A DNA stretch of 56,623 nt, taken from assembly GCF_028858535.1 (NCBI RefSeq), contig NZ_JAPMOU010000037.1, positions 1 to 56,623 of the forward strand. Direction: 5' to 3'. The DNA is from Spartinivicinus poritis (GTDB taxonomy: Bacteria; Pseudomonadota; Gammaproteobacteria; Pseudomonadales; Zooshikellaceae). Positions 35,709-43,643 of the stretch are shown here, in pieces. Both the position numbers and the translations under genes were made by a program. How positions within the stretch are numbered: the stretch's first letter is position 1; every line of letters starts with the position of its first letter. A model generated the notes under the pieces. It saw only the letters and a program-made list of their open reading frames with translations. It did not search any database and was not told where the DNA came from.

Positions 35709-36299
35709 CTAACTAATCGACTTGGTTTGCTGTGCTTGATGAAAATGTAGGCGGCATAAAGAAACATAACGTTCATTACCGCCTATTTCTACTTGTGACC
35801 CTTCGGTTATGACTTGCCCATCTGCACCTGTGCGAACCACCATTGTAGCTTTGCTGCCGCAATGGCACACTGTTTTTAGCTCAGAAAGCTTCTCAGCCCA
35901 AGCCAGTAGATAGCGGCTGCCCTCAAATAACTCCCCCTGAAAGTCTGTTCTTAATCCATAACAAAGAACAGGAATGTTCAGTTGATCTACCACATGGCAC
36001 AGTTGCTGAACCTGCTCACGGGTTAAGAACTGGGCTTCGTCTAATAGCACGCAATCAATGGCTTCTTGGTTATGTAGGTTGGCCACTTCTGTAAACAAGT
36101 TGCTAGACTCAGTAAATAGTTGTGCTGGGGCTTGCAAGCCGATTCTTGAGGTAATTGTACCTATCGTATAGCGGTCATCGATAGCAGCAGTGAATAGCAG
36201 GGCATTCATCCCGCGTTCTTTATAGTTATAAGCTGATTGCAGCAATGACGTGGACTTGCCGGCATTCATGGTGGAATAGTAGAAGTAAAGTTGTGCCAC
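35709..36299 (-). CDS. tdk: Thymidine kinase
   Basis: 196 residues, type II (TK1-like) enzyme. Walker A-type loop [12 protein letters not shown] near the N-terminus, the DEAQF motif ([13 protein letters not shown]), a zinc-ribbon site (CHCGSKA and a later CRLHFH) and the lasso loop [15 protein letters not shown]. It phosphorylates thymidine with ATP in the salvage route to dTTP. Length is close to E. coli Tdk (205). It is a single gene preceded by a terminator of the upstream binding-protein gene. Confidence 0.97.
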   Translation of the reverse strand: MAQLYFYYSTMNAGKSTSLLQSAYNYKERGMNALLFTAAIDDRYTIGTITSRIGLQAPAQLFTESSNLFTEVANLHNQEAIDCVLLDEAQFLTREQVQQLCHVVDQLNIPVLCYGLRTDFQGELFEGSRYLLAWAEKLSELKTVCHCGSKATMVVRTGADGQVITEGSQVEIGGNERYVSLCRLHFHQAQQTKSIS

Positions 36300-36368
36300 T
36301 GTATATTAAGCCTGATACTTTGAATAATGGAGCACAATATACCTTTTGCAAACCATAGAGGCAAAACT

Positions 36369-36398
36369 AAAAAGCCACTACAGTTGCAGTGGCTTTTT
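36369..36398. terminator. Bidirectional intrinsic terminator
   Basis: AAAAAGCCACT pairs with AGTGGCTTTTT (11 bp, 8-base loop) and has T-runs in either direction. It lies 47 bp past the stop of the leftward binding-protein gene. Confidence 0.85.
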
Positions 36399-36445
36399 AA
36401 CAATCCATGGGGATAGATTACTCATCCATGAGTGGCAGTTGCCAA

Positions 36446-37186
36446 CTATTTATATTGGCTAATGATTTCTTTCACTTCGCCTTTGGTTTTCATTTGCTTT
36501 AATGTGGCGTTCAACTGTTGGATGGTTTGATCATCTGTGCTTTTGTTCATGGCCAGCCATAAGCCATTTGAGTTAAACGTGTACACATTTTTTAAATTAA
36601 GCTGGTGGCGTTTAGCGATATATGGCCCTGATAGTGAGCTGGTTGCCCATAAATCTATTTTGTTGAGTTTTAATTTGGTTGCATTAACCACATCATTTTG
36701 TGCTGTTTCTATTTTAACGCCTTTTTCTTTGAGATAGTCGCTAATTGAGTCAGACTCAAAACTACCTACTCGATATTTATTTAAGTCTTCCAATTTGCTG
36801 ATTTTAATGTTGCTTTTAGGGTTGGCTAAAATAATCCAGTCTTCCATAAATAGAGGGCCTACCCATTTGAATTTACTCTCACGTTCAGGGGTTCTAAATG
36901 TGGAATAAATACCGTAGTTTTGCTTGGTTAATGCTTTATTAAAGCCCCGATCCCAGGATGCATATAAAGTAATTTCCAGATCACTGCTAGTACGATTGAA
37001 TACTTCGCGAACAATTTCTGTGGCAAAGCCAGTCACCTTTTGGTTACGGCCATATGTGCTATCCGTAATTGTCATATTTAAAGGGGGAAAGGGCTCAGTC
37101 ACCAAGTGAATTGATTGAGCGGATGATGTGTTTGATGTTAAGGCAACAATGGCGAATAAACCTGCGATACAACGGCTAAACTTCAT
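36446..37186 (-). CDS. Periplasmic amino-acid-binding-like protein (SBP_bac_3)
   Basis: 246 residues from the ATG at 37186, which has GAGGAA 8 bases upstream; an upstream ATG at 37222 would add 12 residues. Signal peptide about 1-24 (cleavage SAQS). Mature part: VTEPFPPLNMTITDSTYGRN, ATEIVREVF, LYASWDRGFNKALTK, FRTPERESKFKWVGPL, GSFESDSISDYLKEKGVKIE and a final QMKTKGEVKEIISQYK helix match compact family-3 binding proteins. It is the third such orphan in the window; no permease is adjacent. It may act as a sensor input or serve a transporter encoded elsewhere. Confidence 0.85.
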   Translation of the reverse strand: MKFSRCIAGLFAIVALTSNTSSAQSIHLVTEPFPPLNMTITDSTYGRNQKVTGFATEIVREVFNRTSSDLEITLYASWDRGFNKALTKQNYGIYSTFRTPERESKFKWVGPLFMEDWIILANPKSNIKISKLEDLNKYRVGSFESDSISDYLKEKGVKIETAQNDVVNATKLKLNKIDLWATSSLSGPYIAKRHQLNLKNVYTFNSNGLWLAMNKSTDDQTIQQLNATLKQMKTKGEVKEIISQYK

Positions 37187-37360
37187 TAATGTATTCCTCG
37201 TAACGTAACAATTTGTCTGCATGGTTAAATTTTGAACGATTTTATATTAAGTGAGTCACGAATAAATTGTGAAACCCACCTATTTTTGTAAGTAATTACC
37301 GAAACATATTTAAAAAATAGGCAGTAAAATAAATTCTACTGATAAAAAATGCAAGTTGCT

Positions 37361-37391
37361 GATAAGTGGTGCTTATGGAGCACCACTTATC
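37361..37391. terminator. Hairpin downstream of the acyltransferase gene
   Basis: GATAAGTGGTGC pairs with GCACCACTTATC (12 bp, 7-base loop), 14 bases past the stop of the leftward PlsC-like gene. There is no immediate T-run, although a T-rich stretch follows farther on. Confidence 0.6.
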
Positions 37392-37405
37392 GTTGTTTGC
37401 TGTTT

Positions 37406-38050
37406 CTAGTCTAGAATCCGACCTGTATTAACTTGCTTGGCAAGCTGTTGCATTTGCTGGTTAAGCGCTGTCATAAATGTCTGGCTGTCGTTATGTTGGT
37501 CAAGTGGGGAGCCAATGACTACATCGCTAAAGAAGGGCACCAGTAGCTTTTCCCCTTTGGGAAGTGACTTACCTAAGCCATAGGTAAAAACAGGGATAAC
37601 TTTGGCAGTTGGGTGGGCGTTGGCTAGATGAAAAATCCCTTTTTTGAACTCGCCTAATTGTTCAGGCTTGCCTCGGCTGCCTTCGGGAAACAGGATCAAA
37701 ATATCACCATCTGTTAGTGCTTGATGGCACTCGCTTAATAGAGATTCTTTAGGAATAGAGCCATCTCGATGGAGTGGGATAATATTTAGAACTCGTAATG
37801 AAAACCAGCGAACCCAGCGGTTTTTCATAAAATAATCAGCAGCAGCTACAGGACGCAAGCGATATAACTGTTTAAGAGGAAATAAGCTCATTAACACTAA
37901 GGTATCCAAATGGCTGTTATGATTGGCAGCCAGGATAGCGGAGCCTTCAGCTGGTAGATTTTTTTTGTGATGAACATTAAGGCCTATAATGAAAAAGACA
38001 ATTGGTCTGACCAGTAATGCAAAAAATAAAACTTTTAGCCAGTTTTTCAT
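37406..38050 (-). CDS. 1-acyl-glycerol-3-phosphate acyltransferase-like protein (PlsC family)
   Basis: 214 residues with an N-terminal hydrophobic helix (about 5-25). The catalytic NHxxxxD motif is NHNSHLDT, and the glycerophosphate-binding motif is FPEGSRGKPEQLGEFKKG, both intact. It transfers a fatty acyl group to lysophosphatidate or a related acceptor at the inner membrane. It starts 34 bp behind the CdsA-like gene in the same direction, so the pair makes phosphatidate and then activates it as CDP-diacylglycerol. Being shorter than housekeeping PlsC and paired with this CdsA type, it is probably the accessory copy. Confidence 0.9.
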   Translation of the reverse strand: MKNWLKVLFFALLVRPIVFFIIGLNVHHKKNLPAEGSAILAANHNSHLDTLVLMSLFPLKQLYRLRPVAAADYFMKNRWVRWFSLRVLNIIPLHRDGSIPKESLLSECHQALTDGDILILFPEGSRGKPEQLGEFKKGIFHLANAHPTAKVIPVFTYGLGKSLPKGEKLLVPFFSDVVIGSPLDQHNDSQTFMTALNQQMQQLAKQVNTGRILD

Positions 38051-38084
38051 TAGTTAATACTTCCGATTTTTTATAAATTATTTG

Positions 38085-39008
38085 TTAATAATGTAAATAA
38101 CGAATGAAATGAAAAAATAAAGGAGCAGTAAAAATTAAGCTATCAACACGATCTAAAACACCACCATGGCCAGGTATCATAGAGCCTGCATCTTTAATCC
38201 CTAAGTCCCGCTTTACCGCAGAAATAGAAACGTCGCCAATAAATCCAAACAAACTGATCAGTAAGCCAGCACAGATACTATAGGTCAGGCTCAAGGGAGT
38301 TAATAGTGGCGCAAGCAGTACAGCCAGCAGGGTGGTTGCTAAAATACCACCTAATAAACCTTCGATGGTTTTTTTCGGGCTGACGGTTGCCAGTACTTTG
38401 TTTTTACCAAAGAGTTTACCAAAAGTGAACTGAGCAACATCATTAAACTGGGTAAGTAACAATAAAAATAAGACTAACCCTAAGCCTGGCAGAGCACTAT
38501 CATTGACAGGTAATTGAACTAAAAAGGCCATATGGCCTAAAGAAAAAACAGTGAGTAGCAACAACCAATTAATGGTGCTGGCAGCAACGGTGAACTGTTT
38601 GGTATTACCGATGAGTACCATTCGCATGGGGATAAATAACATCATATACAGAGGAATAAAGATAATAAACATGCCGTACCAGCCGATATATATCCAATAA
38701 AACTGGATGGGAATAGCGATGTAGGCCCAAAAAATTGGCCGATGGTCTGTCCGACGGGTAGGGATTATGGAAACAAACTCTTTAAAGGCTAGATAGCTCA
38801 ATACGCCAATTGCGGCAATCGTAAAGCCTTCCCCTAGGGCAAAGCAGGCTAAAATAACCGAGACCATTACCCACCAGGAAACGATTCGTTGTTTAAGCTC
38901 TGTAACATCTCTTTGCTTCAAACTGATCCCATAGCAGACAAGAGATGCAAGGGTTAATAACCCATAAATGCCTGCAAATACCTGTAGGATAACAGGGGGT
39001 AACGACAT
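38085..39008 (-). CDS. Phosphatidate cytidylyltransferase (CdsA family, YnbB-like)
   Basis: 307 residues, about eight membrane helices. The signature SAVKRDLGIKDAGSMIPGHG and GGVLDRVDSL near the C-terminus is the active-site region of CdsA, which makes CDP-diacylglycerol from phosphatidate and CTP. QFTFGKLFGKNKVLATVSPK is the second conserved block. Gene order with a PlsC-type acyltransferase resembles accessory phospholipid loci around ynbB, so the main cdsA is probably elsewhere. Single promoter expected upstream at 39009 or beyond. Confidence 0.92.
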   Translation of the reverse strand: MSLPPVILQVFAGIYGLLTLASLVCYGISLKQRDVTELKQRIVSWWVMVSVILACFALGEGFTIAAIGVLSYLAFKEFVSIIPTRRTDHRPIFWAYIAIPIQFYWIYIGWYGMFIIFIPLYMMLFIPMRMVLIGNTKQFTVAASTINWLLLLTVFSLGHMAFLVQLPVNDSALPGLGLVLFLLLLTQFNDVAQFTFGKLFGKNKVLATVSPKKTIEGLLGGILATTLLAVLLAPLLTPLSLTYSICAGLLISLFGFIGDVSISAVKRDLGIKDAGSMIPGHGGVLDRVDSLIFTAPLFFHFIRYLHY

Positions 39009-39429
39009 AAAGTTTGCTCCAGGTTGAACACTTAGGGAAAACCAAGTGAACTATAGTATAGGTTTGTTGCCCTAATAAACACTGTTAGTGAAGTATAACT
39101 ACATAATACTGAAGGACTCACCAGATAGTGCAGAACACTGGTTGATGGCTCTCTAAGGGGAAATGTCGAAACAAACATAATTTTTAAATTGAATTGTAAA
39201 GACTCAGCTTGCTGTGAGCTAGCTCCTATAAACGGCAGTAGTGGAGTGGCAGAATGCTGAAAATATTAGCACCACAAATTTTTACTACTGGTTTTTATCT
39301 ACAGCGGTCTGAAACCTAGGGTTAGTATAAGGGGGATGATGATCGCTATGAAGATGACCATGAAACAGTTTCTAATAATTACGTGAGCTGGAAAATAAAG
39401 AAAAGAGGACTGAGTGGAGATCATGAAGG
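39009..39429. other. Divergent intergenic region
   Basis: About 420 bp between the leftward cdsA-like gene and the rightward unknown gene. Stops in all frames; no strong hairpin, repeat or RNA gene was seen. Confidence 0.4.
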
Positions 39430-39990
39430 ATGTTAGATGTCAGCCCAACTTCAGATAAACCTTTCTTTGGTGTTGTTCAACTTTCAACATCACTAGGTTA
39501 TAAACAGTTATTTCACCCAGAAGCTGCAAGGCACAGGCCTGATGTCAGTTATCTTGCAGATATTTTGCGTCATACTTATCAAGGACCTAATAATCGAGCA
39601 AAATTAATAATTCACAATGAACTGCGTCAGGAATGGAACAAGCTTTTAGAAGAAAAGCATCATTTACTTAGCCACTATGTCACTCAAATCAAAAATCACT
39701 ACCAAAATGAGATGCTTAATTGGCTAAATTTTTTATCAAAACAGAAAAAAATGGTCGATATTCCATGGAATGACCCAACGGTTTGGCAGTTAATTCGCAT
39801 GGTATTACTGTTTGATGAAGGATGTCATTTTTTAGTCTGTGCTAAAAAGCAACAGCTAATTACTGAGCAATGTTTTAGCAAAGCTTATTTAGAGCTAGTT
39901 AGGCCCATTCGATTTTGTCTAGCAAAGATGTTACGTAGTCTGGAAGAACATCATTTATCTTTCGATAGCAATCGTAAAAATAGCTTATAA
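39430..39990 (+). CDS. Uncharacterised protein
   Basis: 186 residues, not recognised. No signal peptide or membrane segment. Mostly helical and rich in His, Gln, Leu and Lys; the middle part (about 75-115) may form a coiled coil (KLLEEKHHLLSHYVTQIKNH). A GGAGA lies 8 bases before the ATG. It ends 67 bp before the ferredoxin reductase-like gene in the same direction and may be co-transcribed with it, but the role is unknown. Confidence 0.6.
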   Translation: MLDVSPTSDKPFFGVVQLSTSLGYKQLFHPEAARHRPDVSYLADILRHTYQGPNNRAKLIIHNELRQEWNKLLEEKHHLLSHYVTQIKNHYQNEMLNWLNFLSKQKKMVDIPWNDPTVWQLIRMVLLFDEGCHFLVCAKKQQLITEQCFSKAYLELVRPIRFCLAKMLRSLEEHHLSFDSNRKNSL

Positions 39991-40057
39991 GTTTATTTGG
40001 CGGTAACATTATTAGAGGTGTCGTTAAAGCTGAATAGTTCTAGAAAGGGAGGTGAAT

Positions 40058-40831
40058 ATGGGGCCAACTTATCAGATGACATTGGTAGAGCAATATGAAC
40101 TTGCTGAAAATGTAGTTGGTTTTCGTTTTTCACTCCCTGATAAAAACTTTCAATTTATTTCCGGGCAATTTATTTCACTACAAATCCCATGGCAGCAGCG
40201 AATTATCAAAAGAAGTTATAGCATAGCTTCAACACCAGTATTGGCTCAACATCAAGGATTACTAGAAATATCAGTTGCCTTAATTGAAGGGGGGCGAGCC
40301 AGCCAATATTTAACCAATATGCAGCCAGGTGATCAATTGGAAATGGCAGGGCCTTATGGCAGACTGGTATTACCAGAACAGCTACCTAAACGTATTGTAT
40401 TGGTAGGGACTGGTACGGGTATTGCGCCTTATCGAGCAATGCTCCCTGAATTACGCCAGCTGGCTCAACAATCATACCAAATTGATATTGTAATGGGGGT
40501 CAGAGCCCCAACCCACTTGTTTTATCATCGAGACTTTACAGAGCTAGCTGCAGAATTCGATAACGTACATTATTGGGTATGCTTTAGTCGCCAAATGGCT
40601 AATCATTCTGTGTTTGATTGTGATTACTCACATTTAAATGACAGCTATAGACAAAAACAAGGCTATGTACAAGCGCTGTTGCCAGAATTGAAATTGAACC
40701 CAGAAGAAACCATTGTATTTTTGTGTGGCAATCCAGCAATGATTGATGAAGCGGCAGCACTACTACAAGCAGAGGAAGGCTTCCCCATAAAGCAAGTAAG
40801 GCGAGAGAAGTATGTTTTGTCAGGTAGTTAA
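40058..40831 (+). CDS. Ferredoxin/flavodoxin-NADP reductase-like flavoprotein
   Basis: 257 residues from the ATG at 40058 with GGGAGGTGA directly upstream; a GTG at 40052 lies inside that site. The FAD-binding barrel has the RSYSIAS motif that holds FAD; the NAD(P)-binding domain has LVGTGTGIAPYRAML and the C-terminal FLCGNPAMIDEA signature. No iron-sulfur domain is fused. It passes electrons between NAD(P)H and a small redox carrier or flavin, in the cytosol. The C-terminus (YVLSGS) lacks the aromatic ending of bacterial Fpr, so the partner is uncertain. Confidence 0.85.
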   Translation: MGPTYQMTLVEQYELAENVVGFRFSLPDKNFQFISGQFISLQIPWQQRIIKRSYSIASTPVLAQHQGLLEISVALIEGGRASQYLTNMQPGDQLEMAGPYGRLVLPEQLPKRIVLVGTGTGIAPYRAMLPELRQLAQQSYQIDIVMGVRAPTHLFYHRDFTELAAEFDNVHYWVCFSRQMANHSVFDCDYSHLNDSYRQKQGYVQALLPELKLNPEETIVFLCGNPAMIDEAAALLQAEEGFPIKQVRREKYVLSGS

Positions 40832-40885
40832 CGCCTATGAATACCCTTTTCATTTATCAGATACACTTGGTTACATTTATTTATT

Positions 40886-40904
40886 GTAAATGAGAATCAT
40901 TTTT
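40886..40904. promoter_or_regulatory. Fur box
   Basis: GTAAATGAGAATCATTTTT matches 14 of 19 positions of the Fur consensus GATAATGATAATCATTATC, including the ATGA-AATCATT core. It lies 93 bp upstream of the secreted unknown protein, placing that gene under likely iron repression. Confidence 0.7.
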
Positions 40905-40996
40905 TATAAGCTTGGCTTCCTTAATTAATGGCACTTTTAAACACTGATTTTTTAGAAGTGCTCTTACTTTAATCACCAAGGAATACAGGTTATAAA

Positions 40997-41899
40997 ATGA
41001 AAAAAAAACTTGCCTTTTTAGCAACCTTTTTTTGTTCTACTAGCTTTGCGCAAGAGCCAATTCGGGTTTTAGATATAGGAGTAATGGGGCTTGCTTCACA
41101 CGACTTGTTTCAATGGAACGGAAGAACGAAAACCAACGAAGAAAATGGTCGATTTGATTTAAGTACTATTTTTGATTATGGCAATGGTGAAAGAATCAGG
41201 CAGGGTGGTAATAGTAAAAACTCAAGTAATGCCGCTGTATTTACAGTTACTCAGAGTTTAGTGAGTTTTTACTATGGGCAAAAAACATCTTTGCTTATGT
41301 CCAGACGGTTTACTGAAGAGCAAGCTCACGAAATTGCCAGAAAAGCAACTGTTACCTTTTTTATTAGTATGGTAAAAGAGTCATACCAGCGGTTTAGTGG
41401 TAAATCACTGCCAGAAGTAGCAAATAGTGGCAGTGTTTCAGATGAAGAACAAGCCGTAATGCGAGCTTTGCATGATATTCTTCCTGGCAAAATTACAGTT
41501 AACCGGGGCCTTGCATCTCAAACGTTTGAGGTAACAGACTATAAAACGGCGATGACTTTCCTATCACCAACAGAGCTTAACCAAGAAGTGAAGTTTTTTG
41601 ATGGGAAATATGATGTTGAATATTTAAATGTTACAGTGCCAGGACCACGTGGGCCAATAACAATTAATTTACAAGAAGCAGACCAGCAATTTGTAGAAGG
41701 GCAAACAGGCTTTAATTTTTCTATTATGCTGGGTGAACTGGGTCGGTATGGCAACCAAACCCGTCAAAGTACTCAAAGCTTGGTTGAGTTTACCAGCTTT
41801 GGTTATCATCTAGAAAACCTGTTTTCTAAAGGCTTATGTAAGCAGAATCCGGATGGTACTGAAAATAAATGGGTGGTGCCTGGAATAGCTTGTGAGTAA
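40997..41899 (+). CDS. Secreted protein of unknown function behind a Fur box
   Basis: 300 residues. Signal peptide 1-18 (cleavage SFAQ). The mature part is not recognised: it has a mixed alpha/beta character, a basic helix region (RRFTEEQAHEIARKATVTFF), a GPRGPITINLQEAD stretch and two cysteines close to the C-terminus (LCKQNPDG and IACE) that may form a disulfide. It is not a TonB receptor or heme carrier of a family I know. A Fur box upstream and a strong terminator downstream suggest a single iron-regulated exported protein. Confidence 0.75.
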   Translation: MKKKLAFLATFFCSTSFAQEPIRVLDIGVMGLASHDLFQWNGRTKTNEENGRFDLSTIFDYGNGERIRQGGNSKNSSNAAVFTVTQSLVSFYYGQKTSLLMSRRFTEEQAHEIARKATVTFFISMVKESYQRFSGKSLPEVANSGSVSDEEQAVMRALHDILPGKITVNRGLASQTFEVTDYKTAMTFLSPTELNQEVKFFDGKYDVEYLNVTVPGPRGPITINLQEADQQFVEGQTGFNFSIMLGELGRYGNQTRQSTQSLVEFTSFGYHLENLFSKGLCKQNPDGTENKWVVPGIACE

Positions 41900-42010
41900 T
41901 TAATTTTTATTGATCAGCAACGATTTATTTCAGTTGTAAAAAAATAATAAAAATATACACCAGCTATGAAGCATTTTTAGGTTTAAAATTATTCGCAAAG
42001 AGTGTGGATT

Positions 42011-42044
42011 AAAAAAGTGACTTTTGTTGTTAAGTCACTTTTTT
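42011..42044. terminator. Bidirectional terminator between the Fur-box gene and hdfR
   Basis: AAAAAAGTGACTT pairs with AAGTCACTTTTTT (13 bp, 8-base loop), with T-runs in both directions. The hdfR stop codon lies inside the right arm, so one element ends both convergent transcripts. Confidence 0.88.
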
Positions 42045-42901
42045 GTCTCAGGCGCGCAAATATATCCTTTAATTTGCTTGGTCAGTTGCTCAATTTGTTC
42101 AAGATAATCGGAAGAAAGGTGCCAGGCGGCGTATATATGTCTGGTAATAACCGGGGCATTCTTAAATACCTTGATAGCGCCAGACTCAATATACTGGCTG
42201 ACTAAGCTGACAGGTAAATAAACACAGCCTCCACTGGTCAATAAAAAGTCTAATGCAATTCGAGTGTTGTTGGTGTGGAGGATAGGGGGAGGCGGGTTAG
42301 TTAGCTGTTTACTAAGCTCGATACCAAAGCGTACTCCCCAGTCCATCATAACCCAACGGTCTATTTGGGGTTTACCATCTTGGTAGGCGATGTGGGTTCC
42401 TACTAATACAAGCTCTAAGCTTGTCAGCATTTCATACGACAGTTCATCAACTTTGGGTGGGTCTAGTATTATGGCCAGATCCAGAGACCTTTCTAATAGG
42501 CGCCTTGGAATTATCTCAGTACTCAAGCTTTCTGCACGGATAGCTAAACTAGGGGTACTACCAAACACCCGGTTAATGTTTTCATGTAAGAGAATATCCC
42601 ACACATTGGGTGTAGCTCCAATAGCAATTTGTGCTTGCTGGGTTTCGTTGATAACTGCAACTTGTTTGGCTCTTTCCCAAGCAGTTAGCACAGCTTCAGC
42701 ATGAGGCAATAGCCTCTCCCCACCAGGTGTGAGCTTTAAGTTGTGGCGATGACGACTGAATAAAGGTACGCCTAGGTGTACCTCTAACTGTCTTATTCTG
42801 GCGCTAACCGCAGACTGGGTTAAATAGAGGTTTTCCGCTGCTTTACCAAAGTGGCGAGTTTTCTGTACTTCAAGAAAGGTTCTGAGCAGCTCTGTATCCA
42901 C
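42035..42901 (-). CDS. hdfR: LysR-type regulator, HdfR-like
   Basis: 288 residues. N-terminal helix-turn-helix TELLRTFLEVQKTRHFGKAA followed by AENLYLTQSAVSARIRQLEV and LFSRHRHNLKLTPGGERLLP is nearly the HdfR sequence of enterics. The C-terminal effector domain is normal length. In E. coli HdfR represses flhDC and activates gltBD. Here, as there, it is transcribed divergently from maoP, which strongly supports orthology. The shared 101-bp promoter region may also hold regulatory sites. Confidence 0.85.
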   Translation of the reverse strand: MDTELLRTFLEVQKTRHFGKAAENLYLTQSAVSARIRQLEVHLGVPLFSRHRHNLKLTPGGERLLPHAEAVLTAWERAKQVAVINETQQAQIAIGATPNVWDILLHENINRVFGSTPSLAIRAESLSTEIIPRRLLERSLDLAIILDPPKVDELSYEMLTSLELVLVGTHIAYQDGKPQIDRWVMMDWGVRFGIELSKQLTNPPPPILHTNNTRIALDFLLTSGGCVYLPVSLVSQYIESGAIKVFKNAPVITRHIYAAWHLSSDYLEQIEQLTKQIKGYICAPETKK

Positions 42902-43002
42902 AAATATTACTCCTGACGAGAAAAAAATTTCATTTTACAGAATTTCCATTAGTGATTAAAAAGTCAGTGTAGTGGGTATGTCTTACTTATGGGTAGTGTG
43001 AC

Positions 43003-43356
43003 ATGAAAGGGCAATATGATCTTACTGGTTTTTTTCGCAGCAATGCTGCGTGGTTTGACGATGTAAACTATTTCCATGGTTTTCACCGTTGTGGTGATTT
43101 CTCGGTTAGTGAGGCTGACTTTCTAAGCTATTATGGTCGAAGCCTGAATCAACTAAGTACAGGCATTAGAGAGCCTCAGACTGAGCAGGAGCAGGCGCTG
43201 CTAGATGTGCTCAATGGTCATAAACAGGCTGAGACGTTTTATGAGAAAACCTGGCTTAAGTATTTAAACAAGACCCGAGATATTCCAATCGTTAGCTCTG
43301 TGTACTACTGTGATCACAGTCGGTCTTATTACGATAGTATTGAAGAATATGGCTAA
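43003..43356 (+). CDS. maoP: MaoP (DUF413), Ori macrodomain protein
   Basis: 117 residues (E. coli MaoP/YifE 112). Conserved motifs: the FHRCGDFSVSEADFLSYYG block, and the C-terminal VSSVYYCDHSRSYY. In E. coli MaoP acts with a 17-bp maoS site, located by the maoP/hdfR genes, to confine the Ori macrodomain. The divergent hdfR neighbour is conserved here, so this is very likely an ortholog. It suggests the window may lie near the replication origin, although enteric gene order need not hold. Followed by two small hairpins (CACTATT/AATAGTG, TGTGGCCAAT/ATTGGCCACA). Confidence 0.9.
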   Translation: MKGQYDLTGFFRSNAAWFDDVNYFHGFHRCGDFSVSEADFLSYYGRSLNQLSTGIREPQTEQEQALLDVLNGHKQAETFYEKTWLKYLNKTRDIPIVSSVYYCDHSRSYYDSIEEYG

Positions 43357-43385
43357 GTAACGATGAAAATGGTTATGTAAATAGC

Positions 43386-43426
43386 CACTATTAAAAATAG
43401 TGTGTGGCCAATACTAATTGGCCACA
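43386..43426 (+). terminator. maoP: Tandem hairpins downstream of maoP
   Basis: Two adjacent inverted repeats: CACTATT/AATAGTG (43386-43402) and TGTGGCCAAT/ATTGGCCACA (43403-43426, 4-base loop). They start 29 bases after the maoP stop and likely end its transcript, followed by TTATAT. Confidence 0.6.
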
Positions 43427-43600
43427 TTATATCTGTTGTATTCTTTCCCCTTCTTGGGCTAGCATTCAGCTCTGTTCTATCGTTTCTTAGGCTACCTCTA
43501 ATAGACCCTGTCGACTTGCGCAGAGGCTGTAAACAATTATTAGAGGTGCTCTTACTATCATCACACCAGTGTTTGTGATCAAACACTGGTTTTCTTTATT
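43427..43600 (+). ncRNA. Candidate structured RNA with intrinsic terminator
   Basis: Between the maoP hairpins and rimBK: a 10-bp perfect stem, ACCTCTAATA (43494-43503) with TATTAGAGGT (43538-43547), then an intrinsic terminator, ACCAGTGTTTG (43565-43575) with CAAACACTGGT (43580-43590) and TTTCTTT. No reading frame uses this stretch well. It could be a small RNA or an attenuated leader of the downstream gene, whose start lies 54 bases farther. No promoter was identified with confidence. Confidence 0.45.
43565..43600 (+). terminator. Rho-independent terminator upstream of rimBK
   Basis: 11-bp perfect stem ACCAGTGTTTG/CAAACACTGGT with a TGAT loop followed by TTTCTTTATT. It is rightward and precedes the RimB-RimK gene, so either it ends a separate RNA or it attenuates read-through into that gene. 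Confidence 0.85.
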
Positions 43601-43643
43601 AAAATTTTTATATGAAAACCAAATCACTGGAGACCATTTAAAG

